Positions 1-7,980 of a stretch of DNA of 64,000 bases are shown here, piece after piece. The position numbers were made by a program, and so were the translations under genes. Below the pieces are notes generated by a model, which searched no databases, was not told the origin of the DNA, and saw only the letters and a program-made list of their open reading frames with translations. Numbering within the stretch: position 1 is the first letter of the stretch; each line of letters starts with the position of its first letter. Where the stretch lies: NCBI RefSeq assembly GCF_030719035.1, contig NZ_CP132203.1:4482501-4546500 (forward strand), written 5' to 3'. The DNA is from Hahella sp. HNIBRBA332 (GTDB lineage: Bacteria > Pseudomonadota > Gammaproteobacteria > Pseudomonadales > Oleiphilaceae).

Positions 1-1
1 G

Positions 2-331
2 GACATTCAGAAGGCGATGAACAAAACCGTATTGGTCGCAGAGCAGGGCCACAAAGCGGTCGAGATTGGTTCACAGCGGGCGCAATTCAGCGGCGAAGCG
101 ATCAAGGCGCTCATGGACAACGTCACAACCTCCAGCCAGATGGCGATTCAGATCGCCGCCACCAGTCAGCAACAAATCAGTGGTATGGATCAAATCGCCC
201 AAGCGATACAAAGCATAAGAGAGGCGAGCCAGGGCAACGTCAGCGGCATTCGGCAAGTGGAGGAAACTATACGCAATCTGCATCAATTGGGCGCAAAACT
301 GCAAGAGCTGGCGGCGCACTTTAAACCTTAA
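2..331 (+). CDS. Methyl-accepting chemotaxis protein, C-terminal fragment (5' end outside window)
   Basis: The reading frame is open from the first bases of the window and ends at a TAA at 329-331, so only about the last 109 residues are visible. They form a long amphipathic helix rich in Q, A, S and E, with segments such as ATSQQQISGMDQIAQAI and GNVSGIRQVEETIRNL. This is the pattern of the cytoplasmic signalling bundle of chemoreceptors downstream of the kinase-contact tip, followed by a short tail ending LAAHFKP. No CheR/CheB tether pentapeptide is seen at the C terminus. Sensor domain, membrane topology and ligand cannot be judged from this window. The next gene (thioredoxin) begins 132 bp later behind its own ribosome binding site and is probably independent. 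Confidence 0.85.
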   Translation, partial: DIQKAMNKTVLVAEQGHKAVEIGSQRAQFSGEAIKALMDNVTTSSQMAIQIAATSQQQISGMDQIAQAIQSIREASQGNVSGIRQVEETIRNLHQLGAKLQELAAHFKP

Positions 332-463
332 ACAAGCGCCCTGCCCCCTCCTCAGGCCCTCATCACCTTTACTAATCAGCGCCATATAAAAGGTCAATTA
401 GTCCTGTTTGCGTTTCATCCCCATTATTGCCTCAGTTACCCAATTTCAGATTCGAGGTGAGCC

Positions 464-790
464 ATGAGCGCATTCGTAAAGCACATTTCAGATGCAGATT
501 TTAAAGACGCCGTCATCAATTCAGACAAACCAGTATTAGTGGATTTTTGGGCTGAGTGGTGCGGTCCATGCCGGGCGATTGCACCGGTGCTGGACGAATT
601 AGCGGAAGAGATGGCGGACGATATTCAGGTCGTCAAAGTCAATGTCGATGACAATCAGGCGATCGCCAGCGCCATGGGCATTCGCAGCATTCCGACTCTG
701 ATTGTCTTCAAGGATGGCAAGGCCGTGGCCAATCACAGCGGCGCCGTCGGTATGGCGCAATTGAAGAACTTTGTTGCGCAAGCGATTTAG
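464..790 (+). CDS. trxA: Thioredoxin
   Basis: A 108-residue single-domain thioredoxin, the usual length for TrxA. The active site WCGPC lies in the context VDFWAEWCGPCRAIAPVLDE (about residues 27-46), and the cis-proline loop appears as IRSIPTLIVFKDG. There is no signal peptide, so it is cytosolic and would pass electrons from thioredoxin reductase to protein disulfides. The start is supported by GAGGTGAG just upstream of the ATG. It is followed at 802-828 by a strong intrinsic terminator, so it is probably a single-gene transcript. A second cytosolic thioredoxin paralogue could be equally valid as the name, but the fold and redox centre are clear. Confidence 0.92.
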   Translation: MSAFVKHISDADFKDAVINSDKPVLVDFWAEWCGPCRAIAPVLDELAEEMADDIQVVKVNVDDNQAIASAMGIRSIPTLIVFKDGKAVANHSGAVGMAQLKNFVAQAI

Positions 791-801
791 TACCCCCTCT
801 T

Positions 802-828
802 GGAGCAACGCCCTGTTGCTCCTTTTTT
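802..828 (+). terminator. Intrinsic terminator of the thioredoxin gene
   Basis: A perfect 8-bp stem GGAGCAAC/GTTGCTCC with a 5-nt loop is followed by TTTTTT. It begins 12 nt after the thioredoxin stop codon. Confidence 0.9.
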
Positions 829-967
829 ATTTATTCGCCACGCTTTTCCGCCATCACATCTTGGCGACTTCTTGCGCCTGCGCTAAAAACACGTCGCCAC
901 AAACGAAAAAACGCGCCGCCCGGAAGACGTCGGACGAACGCGTAATACAGCTAAGACCGTTGGCGGC

Positions 968-1255
968 TTAATCGATGCGGCGCCAGTTAATCTGAATATC
1001 TTCCTTGCGCGCGAAGCGAACCAGGTGATCGTCCAGAATATATTGAACCACGCCAAGCGCTTCCTCGTTCTCCGCCTCGCAAACCATTTCCAGCGTCGCC
1101 TGATCGGCTTTCATCACGCAAGTACCGGGCTTGAACTGCACCCGACCTTCATGATCATCCCATTCCGCCGGCACTTTATGGCGAAAGTGTTTGCAAAGCT
1201 TGTTGAGGTACAGGCTCGCAGAGTCTGTGGGTACTGTCGCGACAGATTTAAGCAT
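968..1255 (-). CDS. DUF2218 family protein
   Basis: A 95-residue soluble protein with the layout of DUF2218: an N-terminal TDSASLYLNKLCKHF helix, the strand EGRVQFKPGTCVMKA, and the C-terminal HLVRFARKEDIQINW block. The start has a good ribosome binding site (AAGGAAACATCT before ATG). DUF2218 genes are often found beside siderophore receptors and siderophore-interacting proteins. Here the gene lies 126 bp downstream of a TonB-dependent receptor in the same orientation, which fits a role in iron acquisition. The biochemical function of the family is not established. The assignment rests on motif recall rather than a profile search. Confidence 0.8.
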   Translation of the reverse strand: MLKSVATVPTDSASLYLNKLCKHFRHKVPAEWDDHEGRVQFKPGTCVMKADQATLEMVCEAENEEALGVVQYILDDHLVRFARKEDIQINWRRID

Positions 1256-1381
1256 AGATGTTTCCTTTTTCTGTTAAGACCCTCAACGCAGAGAGCCGAC
1301 GGCCCGGGGCTACCTTTTCGCAGTTCATCGCAAAGCGCCCCGTTGCCGGAATCACTGATAAGCGTCCTTGTTACGCAAGCA

Positions 1382-3427
1382 TTAGAACGAATACGCCAGC
1401 GTCAATTTGTAGTTACGTCCAGGTTCATAGTCATTCAACAACAGCTCACCAAATCTAGGGTGATTGCTGATGCCAGTGCGTGAAGCATGAGCGGTGTACA
1501 ACTCATCAAACAGGTTTTCAATACCGAACGTCACCGCCACACCATCAAGCTGACCTTTCGGCAGCCATTGCATGGACACATTATGCACTTGATAACCTTC
1601 TTTATTTTCCGAGCCTTCGGCTACATTGTCTTCCTCTGAGACGAATTGAGCGTTCCAGTCAAACGTCAGATCAGAGCTGGGCACATAGTAAGTTACGATA
1701 ACGCCTATAGTGTCTCCAATTTCTCGATCCAGCGGCGTAATCGAACCATCATGACGACGCACTTCCGAATCCATGGAGGCATAGGTCAGCATCAATGATA
1801 AATCCGTCAACGAGTACTTAAAGCTGGCCTCGTATCCGCTGATGACCGCAGTCCCCACATTCTCATCTATACTCATCGTCTCAGTTTCTTTTGTTTGGAT
1901 AACGTCATGGATTTTGGTCCGGTACAACGTTGCTCCAGCGGCGATAGACTTGGCTCCCCATATTCCAGGCTTGAAATAGTTAACGCCAAACTCTTCGTTA
2001 TGGCCGTCTTCAGGTCTGATGTCCGGATTAGGTGTCTTAACCCCTCCTGCGTTATTGAAGATCTCCGACAACTCAGGCCCTTTAAACGTCTGAGTCGTGG
2101 AGGCGCGAATACTTAGCGCATCCGTTACAGGCATCTCTACAGCCAGCGCGCCTGACACTTCCGTGTAGGTCTTATCCGCATTCGCGGAGTCGAGGTTATA
2201 ACGATCAACTCTGACGCCAGGCGTAATAGCGAGACCGCTATCGAAAGTCGCGCGATCTTCTACGAACAAGGCGATGTTCAGCGCCTTCTCTTTAGTCAGC
2301 TGCTCCCCATCTTTATAGGAGATACCCTGTTGACGCAGGATATCGGAGCCATAGGTGAACAAGTGCTCCAAACCAAACGCTTCGGTCAACGTCTGCGCTG
2401 TAGCGTTCACTCCCGAGTTGATCGCCTCGCCTTCAATGACGCCACCGGAAACGATGGATTCATCGCGCCTCAAGTCCAGCTCATTGTGAGACAGACTCAG
2501 GCGCATATTCAGCATATCGCCGCGATCCATGTCGTAATTCAGAGTGTAAGTGTCACGGTTATATTCCGTTGGATACGGCAATGAGCTACCCGGGATGTTC
2601 GTATTCGTCGCCGGTCCCATATCCGGTCGGTAGGTGTAATCGCCTTCGTCCCGGTACGCCCCATAGCCAAACTCCAGACGATCATACTCACCGATGTCAT
2701 AACCCAGCTTGATCAGGTGATCTTTGATTTTGCCGTCATTGCCGACGTTCTCAACACCATCGCCGTCTTCGGGATTCTTTCGGTCATTCACCAACATATA
2801 AGCCAGGAAGTCAAAGCTGTCGCCCAGTTTTCCATAACCAGTTAGGGAGCCCTGATTGGCGTCATTGGTGAAGTGAGACAAAGACAATCTACCGCCGAAG
2901 TCGCGACCGGGCTTCAACAAATCTTTGGCGTCCTTGGTCTCAAAATTAACACCGCCGCCCAAGCCACCATGCACTATCGAGTTAGCCCCCACCTGAATAT
3001 CCACCGCTTTCAAAATATCAGCGTTGATCAACAGGTTGCCCATGTGGTGGTACATGAAGTTGTTTTGACTGGCGCCGTCAATGCGAATGTCCAGATCGGT
3101 ATCGTCCAGACCGCGAATATTGATGCGCTGGTTGACGGAGTGAGTGCCGCCCACTTCCACGCCTGGCTGGTCCCGTAACAGGTCGCTGAGGTGGTCCGCC
3201 TGTTTGATGGAGATGTCTTCTTCGCCCAAATATACGGATGAGCTGGATACCTCCGTCCCCCAAACGGTTACCGGCGCCAGATTGGTGCTCTCCTCTGCCT
3301 GAGCGACGCCAGCCACTGGGGCCAGGGCGACAGCCAATGACGCACAGCGCAATGCAAGCGGCAGCTTGGCGGGAGGGAAAGGAACTTGGGCGGAACGCGC
3401 TAACCTTCGGACAACATGAAAGGACAT
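1382..3427 (-). CDS. TonB-dependent outer-membrane receptor, probably ferric siderophore
   Basis: The 681-residue product has a long signal peptide (charged start, then LAVALAPVAGVAQA, cleavage near residue 44). A plug domain follows (about residues 60-170, with DLLRDQPGVEVGG, NIRGLDDTDLDIRIDG and VHGGLGGGVNFET), and then a 22-strand-type barrel ending in the outer-membrane signature YKLTLAYSF with terminal phenylalanine. The frame is open further upstream, but the ATG at 3427 has an AGAGGT ribosome binding site 7 nt before it and begins a proper leader, so this start was chosen. A Fur-box-like sequence lies about 100 bp upstream and an AraC/PchR-like regulator is divergent, a typical arrangement for xenosiderophore uptake. 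The ligand cannot be read from sequence. DUF2218 follows downstream. Confidence 0.9.
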   Translation of the reverse strand: MSFHVVRRLARSAQVPFPPAKLPLALRCASLAVALAPVAGVAQAEESTNLAPVTVWGTEVSSSSVYLGEEDISIKQADHLSDLLRDQPGVEVGGTHSVNQRINIRGLDDTDLDIRIDGASQNNFMYHHMGNLLINADILKAVDIQVGANSIVHGGLGGGVNFETKDAKDLLKPGRDFGGRLSLSHFTNDANQGSLTGYGKLGDSFDFLAYMLVNDRKNPEDGDGVENVGNDGKIKDHLIKLGYDIGEYDRLEFGYGAYRDEGDYTYRPDMGPATNTNIPGSSLPYPTEYNRDTYTLNYDMDRGDMLNMRLSLSHNELDLRRDESIVSGGVIEGEAINSGVNATAQTLTEAFGLEHLFTYGSDILRQQGISYKDGEQLTKEKALNIALFVEDRATFDSGLAITPGVRVDRYNLDSANADKTYTEVSGALAVEMPVTDALSIRASTTQTFKGPELSEIFNNAGGVKTPNPDIRPEDGHNEEFGVNYFKPGIWGAKSIAAGATLYRTKIHDVIQTKETETMSIDENVGTAVISGYEASFKYSLTDLSLMLTYASMDSEVRRHDGSITPLDREIGDTIGVIVTYYVPSSDLTFDWNAQFVSEEDNVAEGSENKEGYQVHNVSMQWLPKGQLDGVAVTFGIENLFDELYTAHASRTGISNHPRFGELLLNDYEPGRNYKLTLAYSF

Positions 3428-3526
3428 TTCAATACCTCTAAGTAAGAACCAGCCGGATCGACGCGCAATAACGCCCCGGACGACAAAAAGCCGTCCGGAT
3501 GCGATCATTAGACGCCGGAATATATT

Positions 3527-3546
3527 AATGAGAATTATTATCAATT
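3527..3546. promoter_or_regulatory. Fur box between receptor and AraC genes
   Basis: Read on the minus strand, AATTGATAATAATTCTCATT closely resembles the Fur consensus GATAATGATAATCATTATC. It lies in the divergent region between the TonB receptor (start 3427) and the AraC gene (start about 3582), so iron-replete Fur could repress one or both. Seen by eye, not scored. Confidence 0.75.
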
Positions 3547-3581
3547 ATATTATCGTTAACATGAGCTGCGATTAAGGCTCA

Positions 3582-4610
3582 ATGCTTATGCAAAATCGTC
3601 GAAACGTTATGAGGTATCGCCAAATGGTAAACGCGGCTCAGTCGAGCGCGCCCCGCATTGACGCGGACGAGCTGATCAGACTGGCAAACGACGCCGGATA
3701 CCGGCAACAGGTTGAATATTCGGAGTCCCATCGTAAAGACGCGATCATGGAAGGACGCTTTGCGTTGACCCGTTATCCGTCAGGTCTTTCCGTGCACCTT
3801 AGCGACCTCAAAGAGCTACAGACGTTATCCACCAGCATGGAACTACCGCCGAAGCTAACCTTATCGGTCATTCTTAGGGGGAAGCTGGATTTCGATCTGG
3901 GGGACAATAGCTTTGAAGCCGGCGGCGCAGGGCCGGAGTGTTTCGCCTTGTGCATTCCCCAACGGCAAATCTTCCACCGCCGGCTGCGCGCCAATCGCTA
4001 CCTCACTAAGGTGAATATCTCCGTCAGTCGCGAATGGCTGGAATGTCGCAGTCTTGACGAGGGGGGCGCCTCTTTCGATACGAAAGAGCTGTTCAGCGAA
4101 GATATCGTGTTCGCCAAATGGCCGGCCTCCGCCCGCTTGATTGGGCTGGCGGAGCAGATCCTCAACCCTCCTCCCCTTAACCGCTTGCTCTTGAGCCTTT
4201 ATATTGAAAGCCGCGCTATGGAATTACTCAGCGACGGCATGCTGATGCTGCCGAAACATGTCAGCAAACCTCGCACTGGCGCCGCAGGCATCCTGAAGTC
4301 TCAGGAAAGTCGCCGCATCGCCACCGCCAGAGAATTTATTGAAGCCCATCTGGACACCATTGACTCACTGGAGGAAACCGCCGCCGCAGTGGGCATGAGC
4401 GTCAGCACTTTACAACGTCGCTTCAAACTCGCCTACGGGCGCACTGTCTTCGAATACGTACGGCAGCGGAAACTGGAGGCTGCGCGTGATGCATTGCTGA
4501 AAAAAGAGCTAAGCATTGGCGAAGCCGCTTACAGAGCCGGTTATCGCCATCCTTCCAATTTCGTCACCGCCTTTAAACGCGCCTTCGGCGCCACGCCCGG
4601 CGAGCTGTAG
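3582..4610 (+). CDS. AraC-family regulator, PchR-like
   Basis: A transcription regulator of up to 342 residues. The C-terminal ~100 residues carry the two helix-turn-helix motifs of the AraC family: SLEETAAAVGMSVSTLQRRFKLAYG and the signature SIGEAAYRAGYRHPSNFVTAFKRAFGATPGEL (given here as family landmarks). The N-terminal half is a sensor region that in the PchR type binds a ferric siderophore and then activates the cognate receptor. Divergence from a TonB receptor with a shared Fur box supports this role. The exact start is uncertain, because in-frame ATGs at 3582, 3588, 3609 and 3624 all lack a strong ribosome binding site. Confidence 0.85.
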   Translation: MLMQNRRNVMRYRQMVNAAQSSAPRIDADELIRLANDAGYRQQVEYSESHRKDAIMEGRFALTRYPSGLSVHLSDLKELQTLSTSMELPPKLTLSVILRGKLDFDLGDNSFEAGGAGPECFALCIPQRQIFHRRLRANRYLTKVNISVSREWLECRSLDEGGASFDTKELFSEDIVFAKWPASARLIGLAEQILNPPPLNRLLLSLYIESRAMELLSDGMLMLPKHVSKPRTGAAGILKSQESRRIATAREFIEAHLDTIDSLEETAAAVGMSVSTLQRRFKLAYGRTVFEYVRQRKLEAARDALLKKELSIGEAAYRAGYRHPSNFVTAFKRAFGATPGEL

Positions 4611-4666
4611 GGTTTCTTCGAACGGCGCCATTGCAAGTTCATTGCGTCTGGTCCAAGGGAAAGACT

Positions 4667-4681
4667 TGTTATAACATAACA
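4667..4681. promoter_or_regulatory. Zur box upstream of COG0523 GTPase
   Basis: TGTTATAACATAACA is a perfect inverted repeat (TGTTAT/ATAACA around AAC). It differs at one position from the gammaproteobacterial Zur core GTTATANTATAAC. It lies 39 bp before the ATG of the CobW-like gene at 4721, a position suited to zinc-dependent repression. Confidence 0.75.
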
Positions 4682-4720
4682 CCCGTTTCCACGGACCGAC
4701 GACGCAAAGGGACTCGCATA

Positions 4721-5731
4721 ATGCCAACCAAAGAACAGAACGCAGTGCCTAACAGAATCCCCACCAGTATTATCACCGGCTTTCTGGGAGCCGGAAAAAC
4801 CACCGCCATTCTTCACCTCCTGGACCAAAAACCCGTCAATGAGACCTGGGCGGTATTGGTGAATGAGTTCGGCGAAGTCGGCATCGACGGAGCCATTCTT
4901 TCCGGCAAGGGAGCGTTAGTGAAAGAAGTCCCTGGCGGCTGTATGTGTTGCGTAAATGGTCTACCCATGCAAATCGGGTTGAACATGCTGCTGGCGCGCA
5001 AACCCGACCGCTTGCTCATTGAGCCGACCGGGCTTGGACATCCCGATGAAATCATCGCGACGCTTAACGGCGAACACTACCGGGATATCGTACGCATTCA
5101 GGCGACTCTGACATTATTGGACCCAAGAAAGGTCAATGACCCGCGTTATAGCGAGAATGAGAATTTCAGAAAGCAGGTTCAGGTCGCCGATATCCTGGTC
5201 GCCAACAAAACCGACTTATGTTCTGACGAGGATAAGCGAACGTTTTACGAATGGGTAAAGACCGCCAGACCCGACTTGCATGAAGACGCTATTGGCTGGA
5301 TCAATCACGGACGCGTCGACCCGAGTTGGTTGGAACATACCGCCGCTCCCAGCGACTACAGCGTTCCGCCGTCGCCGGAAAGCAAGCTTCCCTTTATCGA
5401 CATCGCTCTCACGCCCCAACAGGATATCGTACGCAAAGAAAACCGCGGCGACGGTTATTTCAGTTGCGGCTGGGTCTTCTCCCCGAAATACCTTTTCGAC
5501 TTGAAGGAAGTGCTGAACCTTGTCTACTCCCTGAATGTAGAGCGTTGCAAAGGCGTGTTTCGCACCTCGGAAGGCGCTGCGGTGATCAACGCGGAAAATG
5601 GAGGCGTCACCGTTTATACCGTCACCGAAGCGCCGGACAGCCGCATCGAGGTGATCGACAGTCAGCCTTTGGACGTGGAAAGCCTGGAAAAACTTCTAAA
5701 CGAGATTCTGGTCAACGATACAACGACTTAA
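4721..5731 (+). CDS. COG0523 (CobW/YeiR/ZagA-type) GTPase, probable zinc metallochaperone
   Basis: A G3E-family GTPase of 336 residues. Visible landmarks are the P-loop GFLGAGKTT (residues 20-28), the family metal-binding motif C74-M-C76-C77 within GGCMCC, the switch region EPTGLGHP, the guanine-specificity motif NKTDL, and a C-terminal CobW_C domain (about 235-330). The frame is open from 4631, but the ATG at 4721 follows AAAGGGAC and sits after the Zur box, so the upstream extension was not used. COG0523 proteins deliver metal to client enzymes, and those under Zur control act in zinc starvation. The client is unknown. An older label for such genes, cobalamin synthesis CobW, is unlikely because no cobalamin genes are near. 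Confidence 0.88.
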   Translation: MPTKEQNAVPNRIPTSIITGFLGAGKTTAILHLLDQKPVNETWAVLVNEFGEVGIDGAILSGKGALVKEVPGGCMCCVNGLPMQIGLNMLLARKPDRLLIEPTGLGHPDEIIATLNGEHYRDIVRIQATLTLLDPRKVNDPRYSENENFRKQVQVADILVANKTDLCSDEDKRTFYEWVKTARPDLHEDAIGWINHGRVDPSWLEHTAAPSDYSVPPSPESKLPFIDIALTPQQDIVRKENRGDGYFSCGWVFSPKYLFDLKEVLNLVYSLNVERCKGVFRTSEGAAVINAENGGVTVYTVTEAPDSRIEVIDSQPLDVESLEKLLNEILVNDTTT

Positions 5732-5745
5732 TCAATCAAAACCAG

Positions 5746-5763
5746 GAGGCGGCCCACCGCCTC
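5746..5763 (-). terminator. Hairpin between convergent GTPase and sialidase-like genes
   Basis: Stem GAGGCGG/CCGCCTC with a 4-nt loop. On the minus strand it is followed by a T-rich run (CTGGTTTTGATT), so it probably ends the sialidase-like transcript. There is no T-run on the plus strand. Confidence 0.5.
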
Positions 5764-5790
5764 AATAGAGACAAAATCAAACCGCGCCCA

Positions 5791-6729
5791 TCACATCAGG
5801 CTGCGCAGCTCCTCTGCGGCGAAGAATACATGCTTGATCGTCTCGCGCCGCCATGTGTAAGCGATATGGAGATCGCCGCAGCGAGTCATGCAGGCGCACG
5901 GGTAAGAGAATTCGCCCTCACCGTTTTCAAGCACATGGAGAGGTCGCCATTGCTCGCCGTCAGTCGAGGCGGACATGGTCAGCACAGAGCGACCTGCCGC
6001 GCCTGAGTTATGAAACAAGAGAAACTGACCGTCGTTGGCGCGCACCACATCAATGGCGGCATCCGGCGCAGGTATATGCGTCAGGCGCAAATCAGTCCAG
6101 CTTAGGCCTTCATCAAACGACCAACACTCTCCCAGAAAACCTTCCGCCGTGCGGCAAAGGCTCTGAATAGCTTGTCCATGAATCAGCAATACGGGCTGAA
6201 TCGCCGACAAAGACGAGGCCTTCGGCCCATGCGCGCTCCAGGTTTTACCCCCGTCTTCACTGCGCTCAAAGCAGATTCGCCACCCCTCATTTTCCGTGCT
6301 GGTTGGGATAAGCATAACGCCGGAAGACAACACGACCGGACGCCCACGCACCGGCCCGATTCTACCGCTCTCAAGTAATCGCGGTTGCGACCAGGTAGCT
6401 CCCGCATCCACAGATTCAATATAAGCGCCCCACCAGCGGGAGGGGCTCGGCCCCACTTGATAGTACAACAGCAAGAGACCATCGCCGGCTCTGAAGAAAA
6501 CAGGATTCCATAAGGGGTAGCGGCGTCCGCTTGGTTGCAGGGAGTCAACCAGGAGGCGCTGGTTGCGCCAGCGTCCGCCATGATATTCAGCTCCCCATAT
6601 CCCCGTTTTCTGCGCCCCTTCTCTGGGACCGGCAAAGCAAGCCAGCAATATGCCGCCCTCCACGTCCTGAACGGTCGCAGCATGACATTGCCTGCCATCG
6701 TTAAAATCGAAAACAAAGGCTTCCTGCAT
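5791..6729 (-). CDS. Sialidase-like (BNR/Asp-box) glycosidase fold protein
   Basis: The product is 312 residues with repeated Asp-box elements: SVDAGATW (about 107-114), SEDGGKTW, SFDEGLSW and a degenerate STDGEQW. These are evenly spaced, as in a six-bladed sialidase propeller. There is no signal peptide, so it would be cytoplasmic, unlike secreted neuraminidases. The start has GAGGAG 10-15 nt upstream. Related cytosolic family members act on oligosaccharides or are uncharacterised. No sialic-acid catabolic genes (nanA, nanE, nanK) are nearby, so the substrate is open. A small membrane-protein gene lies 26 bp upstream on the same strand and may be co-transcribed. Confidence 0.75.
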   Translation of the reverse strand: MQEAFVFDFNDGRQCHAATVQDVEGGILLACFAGPREGAQKTGIWGAEYHGGRWRNQRLLVDSLQPSGRRYPLWNPVFFRAGDGLLLLYYQVGPSPSRWWGAYIESVDAGATWSQPRLLESGRIGPVRGRPVVLSSGVMLIPTSTENEGWRICFERSEDGGKTWSAHGPKASSLSAIQPVLLIHGQAIQSLCRTAEGFLGECWSFDEGLSWTDLRLTHIPAPDAAIDVVRANDGQFLLFHNSGAAGRSVLTMSASTDGEQWRPLHVLENGEGEFSYPCACMTRCGDLHIAYTWRRETIKHVFFAAEELRSLM

Positions 6730-6755
6730 GATCGGCCATCTCCTCTGCAGCTTTC

Positions 6756-7049
6756 CTACAAATCGACGCCGACATCCCCATCGCGAAACAGCATGCGGAT
6801 GAGGCGGAAGGGCAGGATGACCAGTTCATAACCGATGTCGATGATGAACTCCAGCCAGTCCAACGCGTCCAGCCAACCGCTATCAGTATGACGATGCTTT
6901 TTACTTGGCCAGACATAGTGAGCGAGGATAAATCCCCCAACGGATGCGGCCAGTATCCAGCCGTTAAATCCATGGGTGAACTGGCTTACAACGCCGATAA
7001 CCGCGCCGACGAATAACGTCAGCGACAACAATACTCTCAGTAAATCCAT
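6756..7049 (-). CDS. Small membrane protein of unknown function
   Basis: A 97-residue protein with two predicted membrane helices, about residues 5-22 (VLLSLTLFVGAVIGVV) and 29-46 (GWILAASVGGFILAHYVW). A basic histidine-rich loop (PSKKHRHTD) and an amphipathic C-terminal region (WLEFIIDIGYELVILPFRLI) follow, with an acidic end. No family was recognised. It lies 26 bp upstream of the sialidase-like gene in the same direction, so the two may form an operon. The start site has only a weak ribosome binding site. Confidence 0.65.
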   Translation of the reverse strand: MDLLRVLLSLTLFVGAVIGVVSQFTHGFNGWILAASVGGFILAHYVWPSKKHRHTDSGWLDALDWLEFIIDIGYELVILPFRLIRMLFRDGDVGVDL

Positions 7050-7214
7050 AACGCCGGATCAGACCTCTACAAACAATGCGTCAGCAGTACGACATTATAC
7101 GAACAGCCGCACGGGTAACGGCTCAGGTTCATTACTGAGCCAAAGGTTAACCCAGTTTAATGCGGAGGGGACGCCTCATCCTAATTGTTTCTGCTAACAT
7201 ACGAGCGCTAGTCG

Positions 7215-7706
7215 GTGAAGGCGCATGATGAAGGCATGGGGATTTCGAACTATTCAAAATTGATTGCTGTGCTGGCGATAATATTGCCGGCGATGGGACT
7301 CGCTTTGTATTTTAAAGCTAACAGTCGTGGTAACGCGGCTTCGCAGGAGTGCCTGTTCGGCAATATTTACGAGTTACTGGAAAGCCAGAAAGTCGGCGAT
7401 AACGTCTACGAATTATATCTTCATGTAAGCGGCTGGCCGGACAGAATAGAAAGCATTTCCCTGTTCAGTCCCCCTGCATCCTTTGACGCCTGCGGGCAAC
7501 CCTTACAAAAAGCGCTGGCTTCGTCGCCAGTGGAGTACGGTCAGGAAGGACAAATCGTTAAGTGGCCGATCCGCTTTGTCGTGGAAGGCGGCGCTGTCAG
7601 AATCCGCTATTCCAGCGACAAAGACGGTAGACTGGCGATGGAAGACGTTCCCGTAGACTGGAAACTCAGCTCAGCCACGCAGCTTCCTCCACAACTTACG
7701 CACTAA
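7215..7706 (+). CDS. Hypothetical membrane-anchored periplasmic protein
   Basis: Up to 163 residues (GTG start at 7215; an ATG at 7236 would shorten it by 7). An N-terminal signal-anchor helix (KLIAVLAIILPAMGLALYF) precedes a roughly 120-residue domain predicted to be mostly beta (VYELYLHVSGWPDRIESISLF, IRFVVEGGAVRIRYSS). No family was recognised. Its 3' end overlaps the end of the convergent small gene at 7671-7874 by 36 bp. Neither start has a convincing ribosome binding site. Confidence 0.6.
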   Translation: MKAHDEGMGISNYSKLIAVLAIILPAMGLALYFKANSRGNAASQECLFGNIYELLESQKVGDNVYELYLHVSGWPDRIESISLFSPPASFDACGQPLQKALASSPVEYGQEGQIVKWPIRFVVEGGAVRIRYSSDKDGRLAMEDVPVDWKLSSATQLPPQLTH

Positions 7707-7874
7707 AGAGTGCGCATACTCGGCTCGCATTTCATGAGCCCGATTGATGTAATAGCGATAGTCGATACTTCCATCCTCTTCTATTTGATAGTCCACTGTA
7801 CGGGCTTTCTTTGCGGGATCTTCACGAGCGGCTTCAGTCATCAGGAACACTTCCGCCATAGTCAGTGCTTTCAT
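7671..7874 (-). CDS. Small basic hypothetical protein
   Basis: A 67-residue protein beginning MKALTMAEVF. The upstream ATG two codons earlier (7880) is too close to the AGAGGG ribosome binding site, while the ATG at 7874 has ideal spacing. The C-terminal half (YYINRAHEMRAEYAHSLVRKLWRKL) is a basic amphipathic helix. No domain was recognised. It lies 107 bp from the divergent LysR gene and could be under its control. Confidence 0.6.
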   Translation of the reverse strand: MKALTMAEVFLMTEAAREDPAKKARTVDYQIEEDGSIDYRYYINRAHEMRAEYAHSLVRKLWRKLRG

Positions 7875-7980
7875 ACTCATACCCTCTTGGATCTGTACTG
7901 AACTTTTATTTCATCTTAGTTCGTTCTATGATTCATAAAAATCAATATTTCATGATCATATAGTTCAAGATATTTGATAT

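Noticed and set aside
771..971. Plus-strand open frame of 66 codons after the thioredoxin gene
   Set aside because: It overlaps the thioredoxin end, runs through its terminator and has no ribosome binding site or recognisable protein features.
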